This document shows positions 1 to 7,388 of a stretch of 56,753 nt of DNA, one piece after another. Each line of letters opens with the position of its first letter. The stretch's first letter is position 1. A model generated the notes under the pieces. That model was not told where the DNA came from. It was given only the letters and a program-made list of their open reading frames with translations, and ran no database searches. Position numbers and translations under genes: made by a program. The stretch covers positions 1-56,753 of the forward strand of contig CBDDBU010000008.1 of NCBI GenBank assembly GCA_965226045.1, given 5' to 3'. Origin of the DNA: CBDDBU01 sp965226045. Lineage in GTDB: Bacteria > Pseudomonadota > Alphaproteobacteria > VGEJ01.

Positions 1-2
1 AT

Positions 3-796
3 GTGGCGGCCGGGTCGGACCTCGGCGCCGAGGATGACTTGGTGGTGGCCGGGCTCAGGCTGCGCTCTCGACTGATTGTCGGCACCGGCAAGTATCGCGA
101 CTTCGAACAGACCCGCGATGCGATCGCGGCCTCGGGGCCGAGCTTGTCACCGTCGCGGTCCGACGCGTGAATATCGCCGATCCGACCCAGCCGATGTTGG
201 TCGACTACCTCGATCCCACGAAGTACACGTACCTCCCCAACACCGCCGGCTGTTACACCGCCGACGAGGCGGTTCGCACGCTGCGGCTGGCGCGGGAGGC
301 GGGCGGTTGGAGCTTGGTCAAGCTCGAAGTGCTCGGCGATCGCAAGACTCTGTATCCCAACATGATCGAGACCCTGCGCGCGGCCGAGCTGCTGCTCGCC
401 GAGGGCTTCGAGGTCATGGTTTATTGCAGCGACGACCCGATCCTGGCCAAGCGCCTTGAGGAGCTCGGCTGCTGCGCCATCATGCCGCTGGCGGCCCCGA
501 TTGGCTCAGGCCTTGGGGTCCAAAATCCGGTCGGCATCCGCCTCATCGTCGAACAGAGCGCGGTGCCTGTCATCGTCGATGCCGGGGTTGGCACGGCCTC
601 GGATGCCGCGATCGCGATGGAACTGGGCTGTGACGGGGTGTTGATGAACACGGCGATCGCCGAAGCCAAGGACCCCGCGCTGATGGCGCGCGCCATGCGT
701 CACGCGGTGGAGGCGGGGCGTCTCGCCTACCTCGCGGGCCGTATGCAGAAAAAACGCTACGCCGACCCGTCCTCGTCACTGCACGGGTTGATCTAG
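3..796 (+). CDS. thiG: Thiazole synthase ThiG, one frameshift, 5' end at window edge
   Basis: Thiazole synthase makes the thiazole phosphate half of thiamine from deoxyxylulose 5-phosphate, dehydroglycine and ThiS-thiocarboxylate in the cytoplasm. The C-terminal ~209 residues (from 167) read cleanly with ThiG landmarks: PNTAGCYTADEAV, VKLEVLGD, VMVYCSDDP, APIGSGLG and VDAGVGTASDAAIAMELG. The N-terminal part (RSRLIVGTGKYRDFEQTRDA, 57-122) lies in another frame. Joining them needs one extra base at the G run at 134-137, after which the frame continues into ELVTVAVRRVNIADP. ThiG is normally ~256-265 aa and the two parts together fit that. The true start is near position 3 (GTG) or upstream of the window. 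The lesion is one G in a short homopolymer of an otherwise conserved gene, so a consensus error is as likely as a real mutation. Confidence 0.88.
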
Positions 797-812
797 CGGG
801 AACTGCCTTGCG

Positions 813-1338
813 ATGAATGCCTTCTCTCACCTTTGCGACTCTCGCGATGCGCCTACCAACATTCCCGACCATCCGGCACCGGGCGTCTATGCAATATTCG
901 CCAAAAGCTTGAAATGCTTGCCGGGTATCGTTCTGCCGCCAAGCGGCCTCGTTGACGTCGGCCTCTCAAGCGACCTTGAGGAACGGAACCATTTCAAGGC
1001 GAAACACAGCGGCTTTCATAGCCCGCGGCGCAGCCTTGGAGCGATCCTTAAGACGAAACTGGGTTTGACCGCGATACCCCGTAGCCGCGGTGATTCAGAA
1101 ACAAACTACAAGAACTTTCGCTTTGCTGGTGACGGCGAAAAACGTCTAAGGCGATGGATGTTTGCGAACCTCGAATATTCGATTCACGCCTTTGACGGGG
1201 ATATCCATCATCCATCAGTTGGAGTCGCGGCTGATATACGAAAACGAACCTCCGCTGAACCTGACGAAATGGCCCAACCGTCAGAAACAGAAAATTCAAG
1301 TTCTCAGGAATATCTGCAAGGAGTACCGACGGCTTTGA
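813..1338 (+). pseudogene. GIY-YIG-type nuclease-family protein, frameshifted
   Basis: Starting at ATG 813, the reading frame gives a small GIY-YIG-like protein: APGVYAIF (the GIY strand) and GLVDVGLSSDLEER (the YIG strand and following helix), then RRSLGAILKTKLGLTAIPRS and NYKNFRF. Around 1200-1213 the frame must move by one base, after which HQLESRLIYENEPPLNLT and RNICKEYRRL run to TGA at 1336-1338. That completes a ~174-residue protein whose tail (PPLNLTKWPN) is typical of this family, in which a small alpha/beta nuclease core carries a C-terminal catalytic Glu (ESRLI). The last codons overlap, in another frame, the first recognisable hppD codons, so this gene sits where the hppD start should be. 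Function is unknown; it may be a DNA endonuclease or a remnant of a mobile gene. The family call rests on motifs only. Confidence 0.6.
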
Positions 1339-2091
1339 GTTCGTCGAGTACACAGCCCCCGACCCCAGCGAGCTTGCGACGCGGTTCGAGCGGATGGGCT
1401 TCCGTGCGGTCGCCCGCCACCGTTCGAAGGCGGTGACGCTCTACCGCCAAGGCGACATCCATTTCATCGTCAACGCGGAACCCGACAGCTTCGCCCAGGC
1501 CTTTGCCAAAGTGCACGGGCCGAGCATATGCGCCATCGGCTTTCGCGTGCGCGACGCCGCACAGGCGTGCGCGCGGGCAATCGAACTCGGCGCCGGCTCA
1601 TTCCGGTCCAGTCGGGCCGATGGAGCTCAACATCCCGGCGATCAAGGGTATCGGCGGCAGCGCGATCTATCTGATCGACCGTTATGGGGATCAAACCATC
1701 TACGACGTCGGTTTCATCGCGGTCGGCGACGCCGAGCGCGCGCCCGCCGGCGCCGGCTACGACTATCGACCATCTGACGCACAACGTTCACCAGGGCCGC
1801 ATGGACGAATGGGCTCGGTTCTACGAGCGCTTGTTCAACTTCCGTGAGATTCGCTACTTCGACATCGAGGGGTCGCAGACCGGGCTGCGCAGCCGCGCGA
1901 TAACCAGACCGTGCGGCAAGATACGCATCCCGATCAACGAATCCGCCGACCAAGAGTCGCAGATCGAGGAGTATTTGCAGGCCTATCGCGGCGAAGGAAT
2001 CCAGCATATCGCCCTCGCCACCGCTGACATTTTGGGGGGTCACCCACGTCGCCGGTGGCGGCATCCGATTCATGGATATCCCCGATTCCTA

Positions 2092-3216
2092 CTAGTGTCC
2101 CGATTCCGAAGTTCGCATGATTTTCGCCTGCTGTTCAGCGGTTTCGATTGTTCGGAGGCAGAACCGCTGGATGGCGGCGAGGATGTCATCGGCGGATTTG
2201 GTCCATTTGAAGGGTTTGGGGTTCTGGTTTGTCGTGTCGATGTAGTCGAGGATGGTGCGCTCCAACTCCTTGGTGGAGCGATGGACGCCGCGCCTGATCT
2301 GCTTGTCGGTCAGCAGCCCGAACCAGCGCTCGACCTGGTTCAGCCAGGAGGCGCTGGTGGGTGTGAAATGGGCCTGCCAGCGCGGCCGTTTGGCGAACCA
2401 GTCGCGGATCGCCTTGGTCTTGTGGGTCCCGTAGTTGTCCATGACGATGTGGATGTCGAGATCACCAGGGACGTTCGCCTCGACGAGGTCGAGGAATTTG
2501 CGGAACTCTCGGGCCCGATGGCGCGGGAAACATTTGCCGATGATCTCTCCCGTGGCGATGTCGAGGGCCGCGAAGAGAGAGGTCGTGCCGTGGCGCTTGT
2601 AGTCGTGGCTGCGCCGCTCCGCCTGCCCGGGGCGCATCGGCAAGAGGGGCTGGGAACGGTCCAGGGCCTGGATCTGGCTCTTTTCGTCGACACAGAGAAC
2701 CAGGGCACGATCCGGCGGCGCCAAATACAGACCGACGATGTCGCGGACCTTCTCCACGAAGAAGGGATTGCTCGACAGCTTGAAGGTCTCCGAGCGATGC
2801 GGCTGCAAGCCGAAGGCCCGCCAGATGCGATGAATGGTCGAGGGCGCGTGGCCGCTCGCCCGCGCCATCGAGCGAAGGCTCCAATGGGTCGCGTCCGGCG
2901 GCGTCTCTTCCAGCGTCAGCCGGACCGCTTCCGCGATGGCGTCATCGCCGATTTGACGCGGCGCGCCGGGGCGGGGTTCGTCGTACAGACCGTCGAGGCC
3001 CTCCGCCGCATAGCGGCGACGCCACTTGCCCACGGTGTCCGCGCTCGCCTCGAGACGAACGGCGATCTCCTTGTTCTCCAACCCTTCCGCCGCCGCCAAG
3101 ACGATCCGAGCCCGCCGCGCAAGCCCCTGCGACGTCTTGCGACGACGAGACAGCGCCTCCAATTCGGCGCGCTCGTCATCGCTCAAAGAGATCGTCACCG
3201 CCACTCTCGCCATCAA
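2092..3216 (-). CDS. IS630-family DDE transposase
   Basis: The 374-residue protein has an N-terminal helix-turn-helix region (about residues 15-110: DDERAELEALSRRRKTSQGL, then KEIAVRLEASADTVGKWRRR) followed by a DDE nuclease core. The three acidic residues appear in VLCVDEKSQIQ, IVMDNYGTHKTKA and SWLNQVERWFGLL, the IS630 pattern. Either of two adjacent Met codons could start it. Its stop codon is notable: the coding frame runs to the last base of the element (..SGH) and the TAG at 2092-2094 consists of the target TA plus the neighbouring host base. The frame looks intact, so the element may still be active. Confidence 0.93.
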   Translation of the reverse strand: MMARVAVTISLSDDERAELEALSRRRKTSQGLARRARIVLAAAEGLENKEIAVRLEASADTVGKWRRRYAAEGLDGLYDEPRPGAPRQIGDDAIAEAVRLTLEETPPDATHWSLRSMARASGHAPSTIHRIWRAFGLQPHRSETFKLSSNPFFVEKVRDIVGLYLAPPDRALVLCVDEKSQIQALDRSQPLLPMRPGQAERRSHDYKRHGTTSLFAALDIATGEIIGKCFPRHRAREFRKFLDLVEANVPGDLDIHIVMDNYGTHKTKAIRDWFAKRPRWQAHFTPTSASWLNQVERWFGLLTDKQIRRGVHRSTKELERTILDYIDTTNQNPKPFKWTKSADDILAAIQRFCLRTIETAEQQAKIMRTSESGH

Positions 3217-3273
3217 TCGCGCCTCCTAAAAACAAATAGAGACATAATCATATCCATTTATCGATCAGGACAC
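2095..3273 (-). mobile_element. IS630-family insertion sequence (1179 bp)
   Basis: A complete element lies inside hppD. Its ends are inverted repeats: GTGTCCCGAT at 2095 and, reading inward from 3273, GTGTCCTGAT. It is flanked on both sides by TA (2093-2094 and 3274-3275), the 2-bp duplication expected of IS630/Tc1-type transposition, and the wider context on each side is CTAG, the preferred target of several IS630 members. It carries one transposase gene on the minus strand, which spans nearly the whole element. Because hppD fragments on both sides are collinear with known HPPDs, the boundaries can be set to the base. Confidence 0.93.
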
Positions 3274-3545
3274 TAGGATGCGGTCGATGCGCGCTTGCCT
3301 GGGCATGGCGAGGACCTCGCCAGTTTGCGCGAACACCGGGTGCTGATTGATGGCGCGCCGGGCGAGGGCCAGGGGCTGCTCCTGCAGATATTCACCGAGA
3401 CGTTGGTCGGGCCAATCTTCTTCGAGCTGATCCAGCGCAAGTGCGACGAGGGATTCGGCGAGGGCAATTTCAAGGCGCTGTCCGAGGCGATCGAGCGCGA
3501 CCAGGTCGCGCGCGGCGTCCTCACGCCAGCCGGAGGGGCGAAACA

Positions 3546-3831
3546 ATGAGCGACTGGATATCGTTCCCGCGCGGGGACGGCGTGACCTCGCGCCAGGCCC
3601 ATGCCGACCTGCCGCGCGGCACTTACGAGCGCGAACTGGGTCGCGACGGTTTCGCGGGGCCGGCCACACACATCTACCATGCCCATCCGCCCACCGGCTG
3701 GATCGAGTGGGAAGGGCCGCTCAGGCTGCGCGCCTTCGACGCTGGCAAGCTTGGCGCCGCCGCCGCATCGCCGTGGGCCGCGACCACGCTGCTCTCCAAC
3801 GGCCATCTGAACTACCGACTCTGGCGCGCCG
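3546..3831 (+). pseudogene. hmgA: Homogentisate 1,2-dioxygenase, N-terminal fragment (~95 codons)
   Basis: Homogentisate 1,2-dioxygenase opens the aromatic ring of homogentisate. The fragment starts at ATG 3546, overlapping the hppD stop (ATGA), and shows the family's N-terminal signature: WISFPRGDGVTSRQAHADL, GTYERELGRDGF, THIYHAHPPTGW and AAASPWAATTLLSNGHLNY. Homology ends after YRLWRAD at about 3831, where sequence of fumarylacetoacetase begins in another frame. The rest of the ~400-440-residue enzyme, including the iron-binding C-terminal cupin region, is absent. The frame stays open into 3986 but encodes no recognisable protein past the junction. A deletion joined hmgA to fahA; this cannot be a single-base sequencing error. 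Confidence 0.82.
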
Positions 3832-4565
3832 ACGCGGCGTCTTTCCGCTCGATCCCGGGGATCTCGGCGCGCCCCTGCCGCGTGCCTTCCAGTGGGGCGA
3901 TGGCAGTGCCTACGTCAATCATGTCGAGCTGGTGCACAAGGCGCGCGGCGCCGTGTTGCCCGACTCGTTCTGGACCGACCCGCTGATGTACCAGGGCGGC
4001 CCGGACGGATTTCTCGGGCCGCGCAACCGCATCCTCGCCGCCGACGAGGCGGGCGCCCACATCAAGCTCGTCATGCTGGCCAACGATGTGAGCCTGCGCG
4101 CGTTGATCGCGGCCGAACTCGCCAAGGGCTTTGGTTTTTTCACAGTAAGCCGGCGAGCGCCTTCTCGCCGGTGGCGGTTACCCCCGATGAACTGGGCTCG
4201 TCATGGGACGGCGCCAAGCTTCACCGGCCGCTCCTCAGTCACCTCAACGGCGAGCTGTTTGGCCGGCCCAACGCGGGGGCCGACATGACGTCGATTTTCC
4301 GACACTCATCGCCCATGCCGCCAAGACCAGGGCGCTGGGGCCTGGCGCCATCATCGGCTCGGGCACCGTCTCCAATCGCGATCGCGCGCTCGGATCGTCG
4401 TGTATCGCGGAGCGGCGCATGATCGAGATGCTAGAGCAGGGCGAGGCGCGCACCCCGTTCCTGCGCTTCGGCGATGTGGTGCGCATCGAAATGCTGGACG
4501 CGACTGGCGTGTCGATCTTCGGCGCGATCGAGCAACGCGTGGCCCGCGGCCACCCCGGGCGCTAA
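3832..4565 (+). pseudogene. fahA: Fumarylacetoacetate hydrolase, 5'-truncated, deleted and frameshifted
   Basis: Fumarylacetoacetase cleaves fumarylacetoacetate to fumarate and acetoacetate, the last step of the pathway. Homology begins at about 3836 with FPLDPGDLGAPLPRAFQWGD and YVNHVELVHKARGA, and continues through SFWTDPLMYQGG. There, ILAADEAGAHIKLVML skips roughly 25-30 residues normally found between the ADEAWG and AAAHIKL motifs, including conserved metal-site acidic residues. A frameshift in the T run near 4136-4141 leads to SKPASAFSPVAVTPDELG and LNGELFGRPNAGADMT. Another near 4286-4296 leads to FPTLIAHAAKTRALGPG, IIGSGTVSN and the end at TAA 4563-4565. The first ~65-70 residues are missing. 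With a fusion, an internal deletion and two frame changes it cannot be functional. Confidence 0.85.
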
Positions 4566-4568
4566 CAT

Positions 4569-5402
4569 GTGCCTGTGACGCGGACCGAACCCTGGCTGCC
4601 CGAGGACACGATCGCCGCCTATCGGCGCGACGGGGTCTGCCGCCTGCGCGGCCTGTTCGACCGGCGGTGGCTCGATACGCTCGCCGCCGGCATCGAGCGC
4701 GACCTCGCCGATCCCGGCCCCTACGTCAAGGTCTACACGCCCGAGGGCGGACCCGGCCTCTACTTCGGCGATCTGGTGATGTGGCGGCGCATCGCGGAGT
4801 TCGGAGACTTCGCCTTGAACTCGCCGGCGGCCGCGATCGCCGGCCAACTGATGGGCGCCGACCGCGTCACCTTCTATCACGACCACCTCCTGGTGAAGGA
4901 GCCGGGAACGCCGGAGCGCACCCCGTGGCACCATGACCTGCCCTATTTCCCGATCGACGGCGATCAGGTGTGCGGCCTATGGCTGACGCTCGACCCGGTC
5001 GACCGCGCGACCTGCGTCGAGTTTGTCGCGGGATCGCATCGCTGGGGCCGGCGGTTCGCTCCGCGCTACTTCGCCGATGGCGGCGACTACTACGATGACT
5101 CGGGCTTCGACACGGTGCCCGATATCGACGCGAACCGCGCCGATTACCAGGTATTGTCGTGGGATCTCGAGCCGGGCGACTGCATCGCCTTTCATGCCCT
5201 CACGCTGCACGGTTCGCCGGGCAATTTTGGTCGGCCCCGGCGGCGCGCCTACGTCACCCGGTGGGTGGGCGACAACGTGGTCTACGCCGAGCGCCCCGGC
5301 TTGATATCGCCCGATATTCGCGGCCACGACCTGGCGCCCGGCGATCCCCTCGGCGGCGAGATGTTCCCGCTGGTCTGGACGGTGCCTGGGATCGACGTCT
5401 GA
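4569..5402 (+). CDS. Phytanoyl-CoA dioxygenase (PhyH) family protein
   Basis: This is a 277-residue non-haem Fe(II)/2-oxoglutarate dioxygenase of the PhyH type, a family that hydroxylates varied acyl or small-molecule substrates in the cytoplasm. The iron-binding His-x-Asp is seen in PWHHDLPYFP (about residues 121-123) and the distal His in LTLHGSPGN (about 214), followed by an Arg-rich strand (RRRAYVTRW) expected to hold the co-substrate. The GTG start lies 3 bp after the fahA stop, so it was part of the tyrosine operon, but unlike its neighbours it is full length with no lesion. The substrate cannot be told from sequence. It could be accessory to aromatic catabolism or independent of it. 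Confidence 0.85.
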   Translation: MPVTRTEPWLPEDTIAAYRRDGVCRLRGLFDRRWLDTLAAGIERDLADPGPYVKVYTPEGGPGLYFGDLVMWRRIAEFGDFALNSPAAAIAGQLMGADRVTFYHDHLLVKEPGTPERTPWHHDLPYFPIDGDQVCGLWLTLDPVDRATCVEFVAGSHRWGRRFAPRYFADGGDYYDDSGFDTVPDIDANRADYQVLSWDLEPGDCIAFHALTLHGSPGNFGRPRRRAYVTRWVGDNVVYAERPGLISPDIRGHDLAPGDPLGGEMFPLVWTVPGIDV

Positions 5403-5926
5403 GACTTTCGGGGGTCGAGGCATGAAGCTCTATGGGTATTTTCGCTCATCGGCCGCCTACCGCGTTCGCATCGCGCTCAACCTCAAGCAGCTAGATTACG
5501 AGGCGGTAGCGGTGCACCTCGTGCGCGGTGGCGGCGAGCAGTTCGACCCCGGCTATCTCCGCCTCAACTCCCAGGGTCAGGTTCCGGCACTCGACGATGG
5601 CGCGGCGGTGATCGCCCAATCCATGGCGATCATCGAATATCTCGAGGAGATCCACCCGCTCAACAATCTCCGAGTCACAAACTTCCTGACCAAGGACCTC
5701 GGCCACGGCGAGGAGGACAAGCTGCGCTGGTATCGCCACTGGGTGCGCCAGGGCTTGGCTGCCTTCGAGGCCTTGATGCACGATCATCCGATGACCGGGG
5801 TGTACTGCCACGGCGATCGCCCGACGCTGGCCGACTTGTATCTCGTGCCGCAGCTCTACAACGCCAGGCGCTTTGAGTGCGATCTCTCCGCCTGTCCCAC
5901 CATCGAGCGGATCGACATCGCCTGCG

Positions 5927-5934
5927 GCGAATTG
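5927..5934 (+). repeat. 8-bp target-site duplication, left copy (GCGAATTG)
   Basis: GCGAATTG occurs immediately left of the IS256-type element and again at 7310-7317 immediately right of it. Removing the element and one copy restores the maiA reading frame. Confidence 0.95.
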
Positions 5935-7309
5935 GAGCTATAACCGAATCTTGTGTACGGCGTTGAAATGAAGGCGGCGTATCCTGGTGATTGTTGATGT
6001 CACCACTTGAGCTAAGCCAAGGAAGGATAGGCCATGAAAGAGAATACCGTTGTTGCTTTTCAAAACCCATCTGATTTTCAGAAAGATCCGTTGACGGAAG
6101 TCCTACAAGCTGGAGCTCGCGAGTTGTTGGCCCAAGCCGTTGAGGCCGAGGTCTCCGTGTTTTTGGGTAGCCATGCGGCGCTTGTTGACGCCGCCGGCCG
6201 CCGCCGGGTTGTCCGCAATGGATATCTGCCGGAACGCTTCATCCAGACCGGGATCGGCCCGGTGAGCGTGCGCCAACCCCGTGTGCGGGACCGGGGGGAC
6301 GGCGCCATCCGCTTCACGTCGGCGATCCTGCCGCGCTATCTGCGCCGCGCCAAGAGCCTGGAAGACCTTTTGCCATGGCTGTATCTGAAGGGCATTTCCA
6401 CCGGCGACTTCGGGGAAGCCTTGGCGGCGCTCCTGGGGAGCTCCGCGCCGGGGCTTTCGGCCTCCACGATCACCCGGCTGAAAGAGGTCTGGGGGGTTGA
6501 GGCGGAGCGCTGGCAACGGCGCGACCTCACGGCCAAGCGCTACGTCTATTTCTGGGTGGACGGCATCTATTTCAGCGCCCGCATGGAGGAAGAGAAGCAG
6601 TGCATCCTGGTGATCGTCGGGGCCACGGACAAGGGACAGAAGGAACTGATCGCCATCGCCGACGGCTATCGCGAAAGTGAGCAGTCCTGGCTCGAAGTTC
6701 TGCTCGATCTCAAGCGGCGCGGCCTTGAAATGGGTCCGCAACTGGCGCTCGGCGACGGCGCGCTCGGCTTCTGGAAGGCGCTCCGCCAAGTCTACCCAGG
6801 CGCCCGCGAGCAACGCTGCTGGGTTCACAAGACGGGCAACGTCTTGAACAAGCTGCCCAAGGGTCTGCAAAAGAAAGCCAAGGGGCGCCTGCAAGACATC
6901 TGGATGGCCGAAACCAGGAAGGATGCCGAGAGCGCCTTCGACTTCTTCCTGGAAGCCTACGGGCCGAAGTACGACAAGGCCGCGGCCTGCCTGGCCAGGG
7001 ACCGCGACGTCCTGCTGACGTTCTACGACTTCCCCGCCGAGCACTGGAAGCATGTACGCACGACCAACCCCATCGAGAGCACGTTCGCCACGGTTCGTCT
7101 GCGCACCTACCGGACCAAGGGCTGCCTGTCGCGCAAGACGGCGATGGCCATGGTCTTCAAACTATGCCAGCGCGCTCAGAGAAAATGGAGAAAACTCGAT
7201 GGATCGAACCATCTCGCCGAGATCATTCGCGGCGTCAAATTCGTAGATGGAGAACGCCAGGATCGCGCCGCCGCATGATCAGCCCATACACAACTTTTGA
7301 CAATAGCTC
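5935..7309 (+). mobile_element. IS256-family insertion sequence (1375 bp) in maiA
   Basis: The element begins GAGCTAT at 5935 and ends ATAGCTC at 7309. The inner parts of the ends also match imperfectly (TTGTGTACGG on the left; TTGTGTATGG reading in from the right), giving terminal inverted repeats of about 25 bp. It is flanked by an exact 8-bp duplication (GCGAATTG), as expected for the IS256 family. One transposase gene on the plus strand fills it. The sharp duplication and intact transposase point to a fairly recent insertion. Confidence 0.95.
6034..7278 (+). CDS. IS256-family (mutator type) transposase
   Basis: The 414-residue protein shows the mutator-type layout: N-terminal DNA-binding region with RNGYLPERFIQTGIGPVSVR, then the DDE core with Asp in YFWVDGIYFSA, Asp in LALGDGALGFWK, the CxxH-type motif RCWVHKTGNVLNKLP, and Glu in TTNPIESTFATVRLRT. 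A Shine-Dalgarno-like AAGGA stands about 11 bp ahead of ATG 6034. The frame is complete with its own stop at 7276-7278, inside the element. Its length and motifs are normal, so it may be active. Confidence 0.96.
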   Translation: MKENTVVAFQNPSDFQKDPLTEVLQAGARELLAQAVEAEVSVFLGSHAALVDAAGRRRVVRNGYLPERFIQTGIGPVSVRQPRVRDRGDGAIRFTSAILPRYLRRAKSLEDLLPWLYLKGISTGDFGEALAALLGSSAPGLSASTITRLKEVWGVEAERWQRRDLTAKRYVYFWVDGIYFSARMEEEKQCILVIVGATDKGQKELIAIADGYRESEQSWLEVLLDLKRRGLEMGPQLALGDGALGFWKALRQVYPGAREQRCWVHKTGNVLNKLPKGLQKKAKGRLQDIWMAETRKDAESAFDFFLEAYGPKYDKAAACLARDRDVLLTFYDFPAEHWKHVRTTNPIESTFATVRLRTYRTKGCLSRKTAMAMVFKLCQRAQRKWRKLDGSNHLAEIIRGVKFVDGERQDRAAA

Positions 7310-7317
7310 GCGAATTG
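7310..7317 (+). repeat. 8-bp target-site duplication, right copy (GCGAATTG)
   Basis: Right-hand copy of the duplication made by the IS256-type insertion; identical to 5927-5934. The maiA 3' end resumes at 7318. Confidence 0.95.
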
Positions 7318-7388
7318 GCGGGGTTCCGCGCCGCGGCGCCCGAGCTCCAACCTGACGCCGATTGAGCCCGACGCCGCTCAGCGCTGCG

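Larger units (their letters stand above)
1325..3549 (+). pseudogene. hppD: 4-hydroxyphenylpyruvate dioxygenase, multiply broken and split by an IS
   Basis: HPPD converts 4-hydroxyphenylpyruvate to homogentisate, the second step of tyrosine breakdown. The homology is in pieces. From 1328: TDGFEFVEYTAPDP and AVTLYRQGDIHFIVNAEP. A frame change near 1585-1600 leads to GPMELNIPAIKGIGGS. One near 1763 leads to IDHLTHNVHQGRMDEWARF and CGKIRIPINESAD. One near 2030-2040 leads to AGGGIRFMDIPDSY. The IS630 element at 2095-3273 interrupts it there. After it, DAVDARLPGHGED, QIFTETLVGPIFFELIQRK and GFGEGNFKAL end at TGA 3547-3549. Without the IS, one TA copy leaves the frame continuous but reads Tyr-TAG-Asp, a nonsense codon where HPPDs have a second Tyr. 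No start codon lies in frame between a TGA near 1257 and 1328, so the usual N-terminus is missing. The stop overlaps the hmgA ATG by 4 bp, showing the original operon. Confidence 0.9.
5422..7365 (+). pseudogene. maiA: Maleylacetoacetate isomerase, internal deletion plus IS256 insertion
   Basis: Maleylacetoacetate isomerase (zeta-class glutathione transferase) isomerises maleylacetoacetate between the HmgA and FahA steps. The 5' part (5422-5934) has the catalytic SSAAYRVRIALNLK motif, NSQGQVPALDD and QSMAIIEYLEE. It then jumps directly to IHPLNNLRV, omitting about 28 residues that normally separate these motifs, in frame. It continues through WYRHWVRQGL and PQLYNARRFECDLSA to ACGEL, where an IS256-type element enters. 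The remaining 16 codons lie beyond the element at 7318-7365: AGFRAAAPELQPDAD and TGA. With one copy of the 8-bp duplication removed, the C-terminus is exactly restored. The uninterrupted product would be ~187 aa instead of ~210-215. Confidence 0.92.

Noticed and set aside
1684..3276. A 530-codon plus-strand open frame
   Set aside because: Only the first ~115 codons match HPPD; the rest is the antisense of the IS630 transposase. It is a chimera, not a gene.
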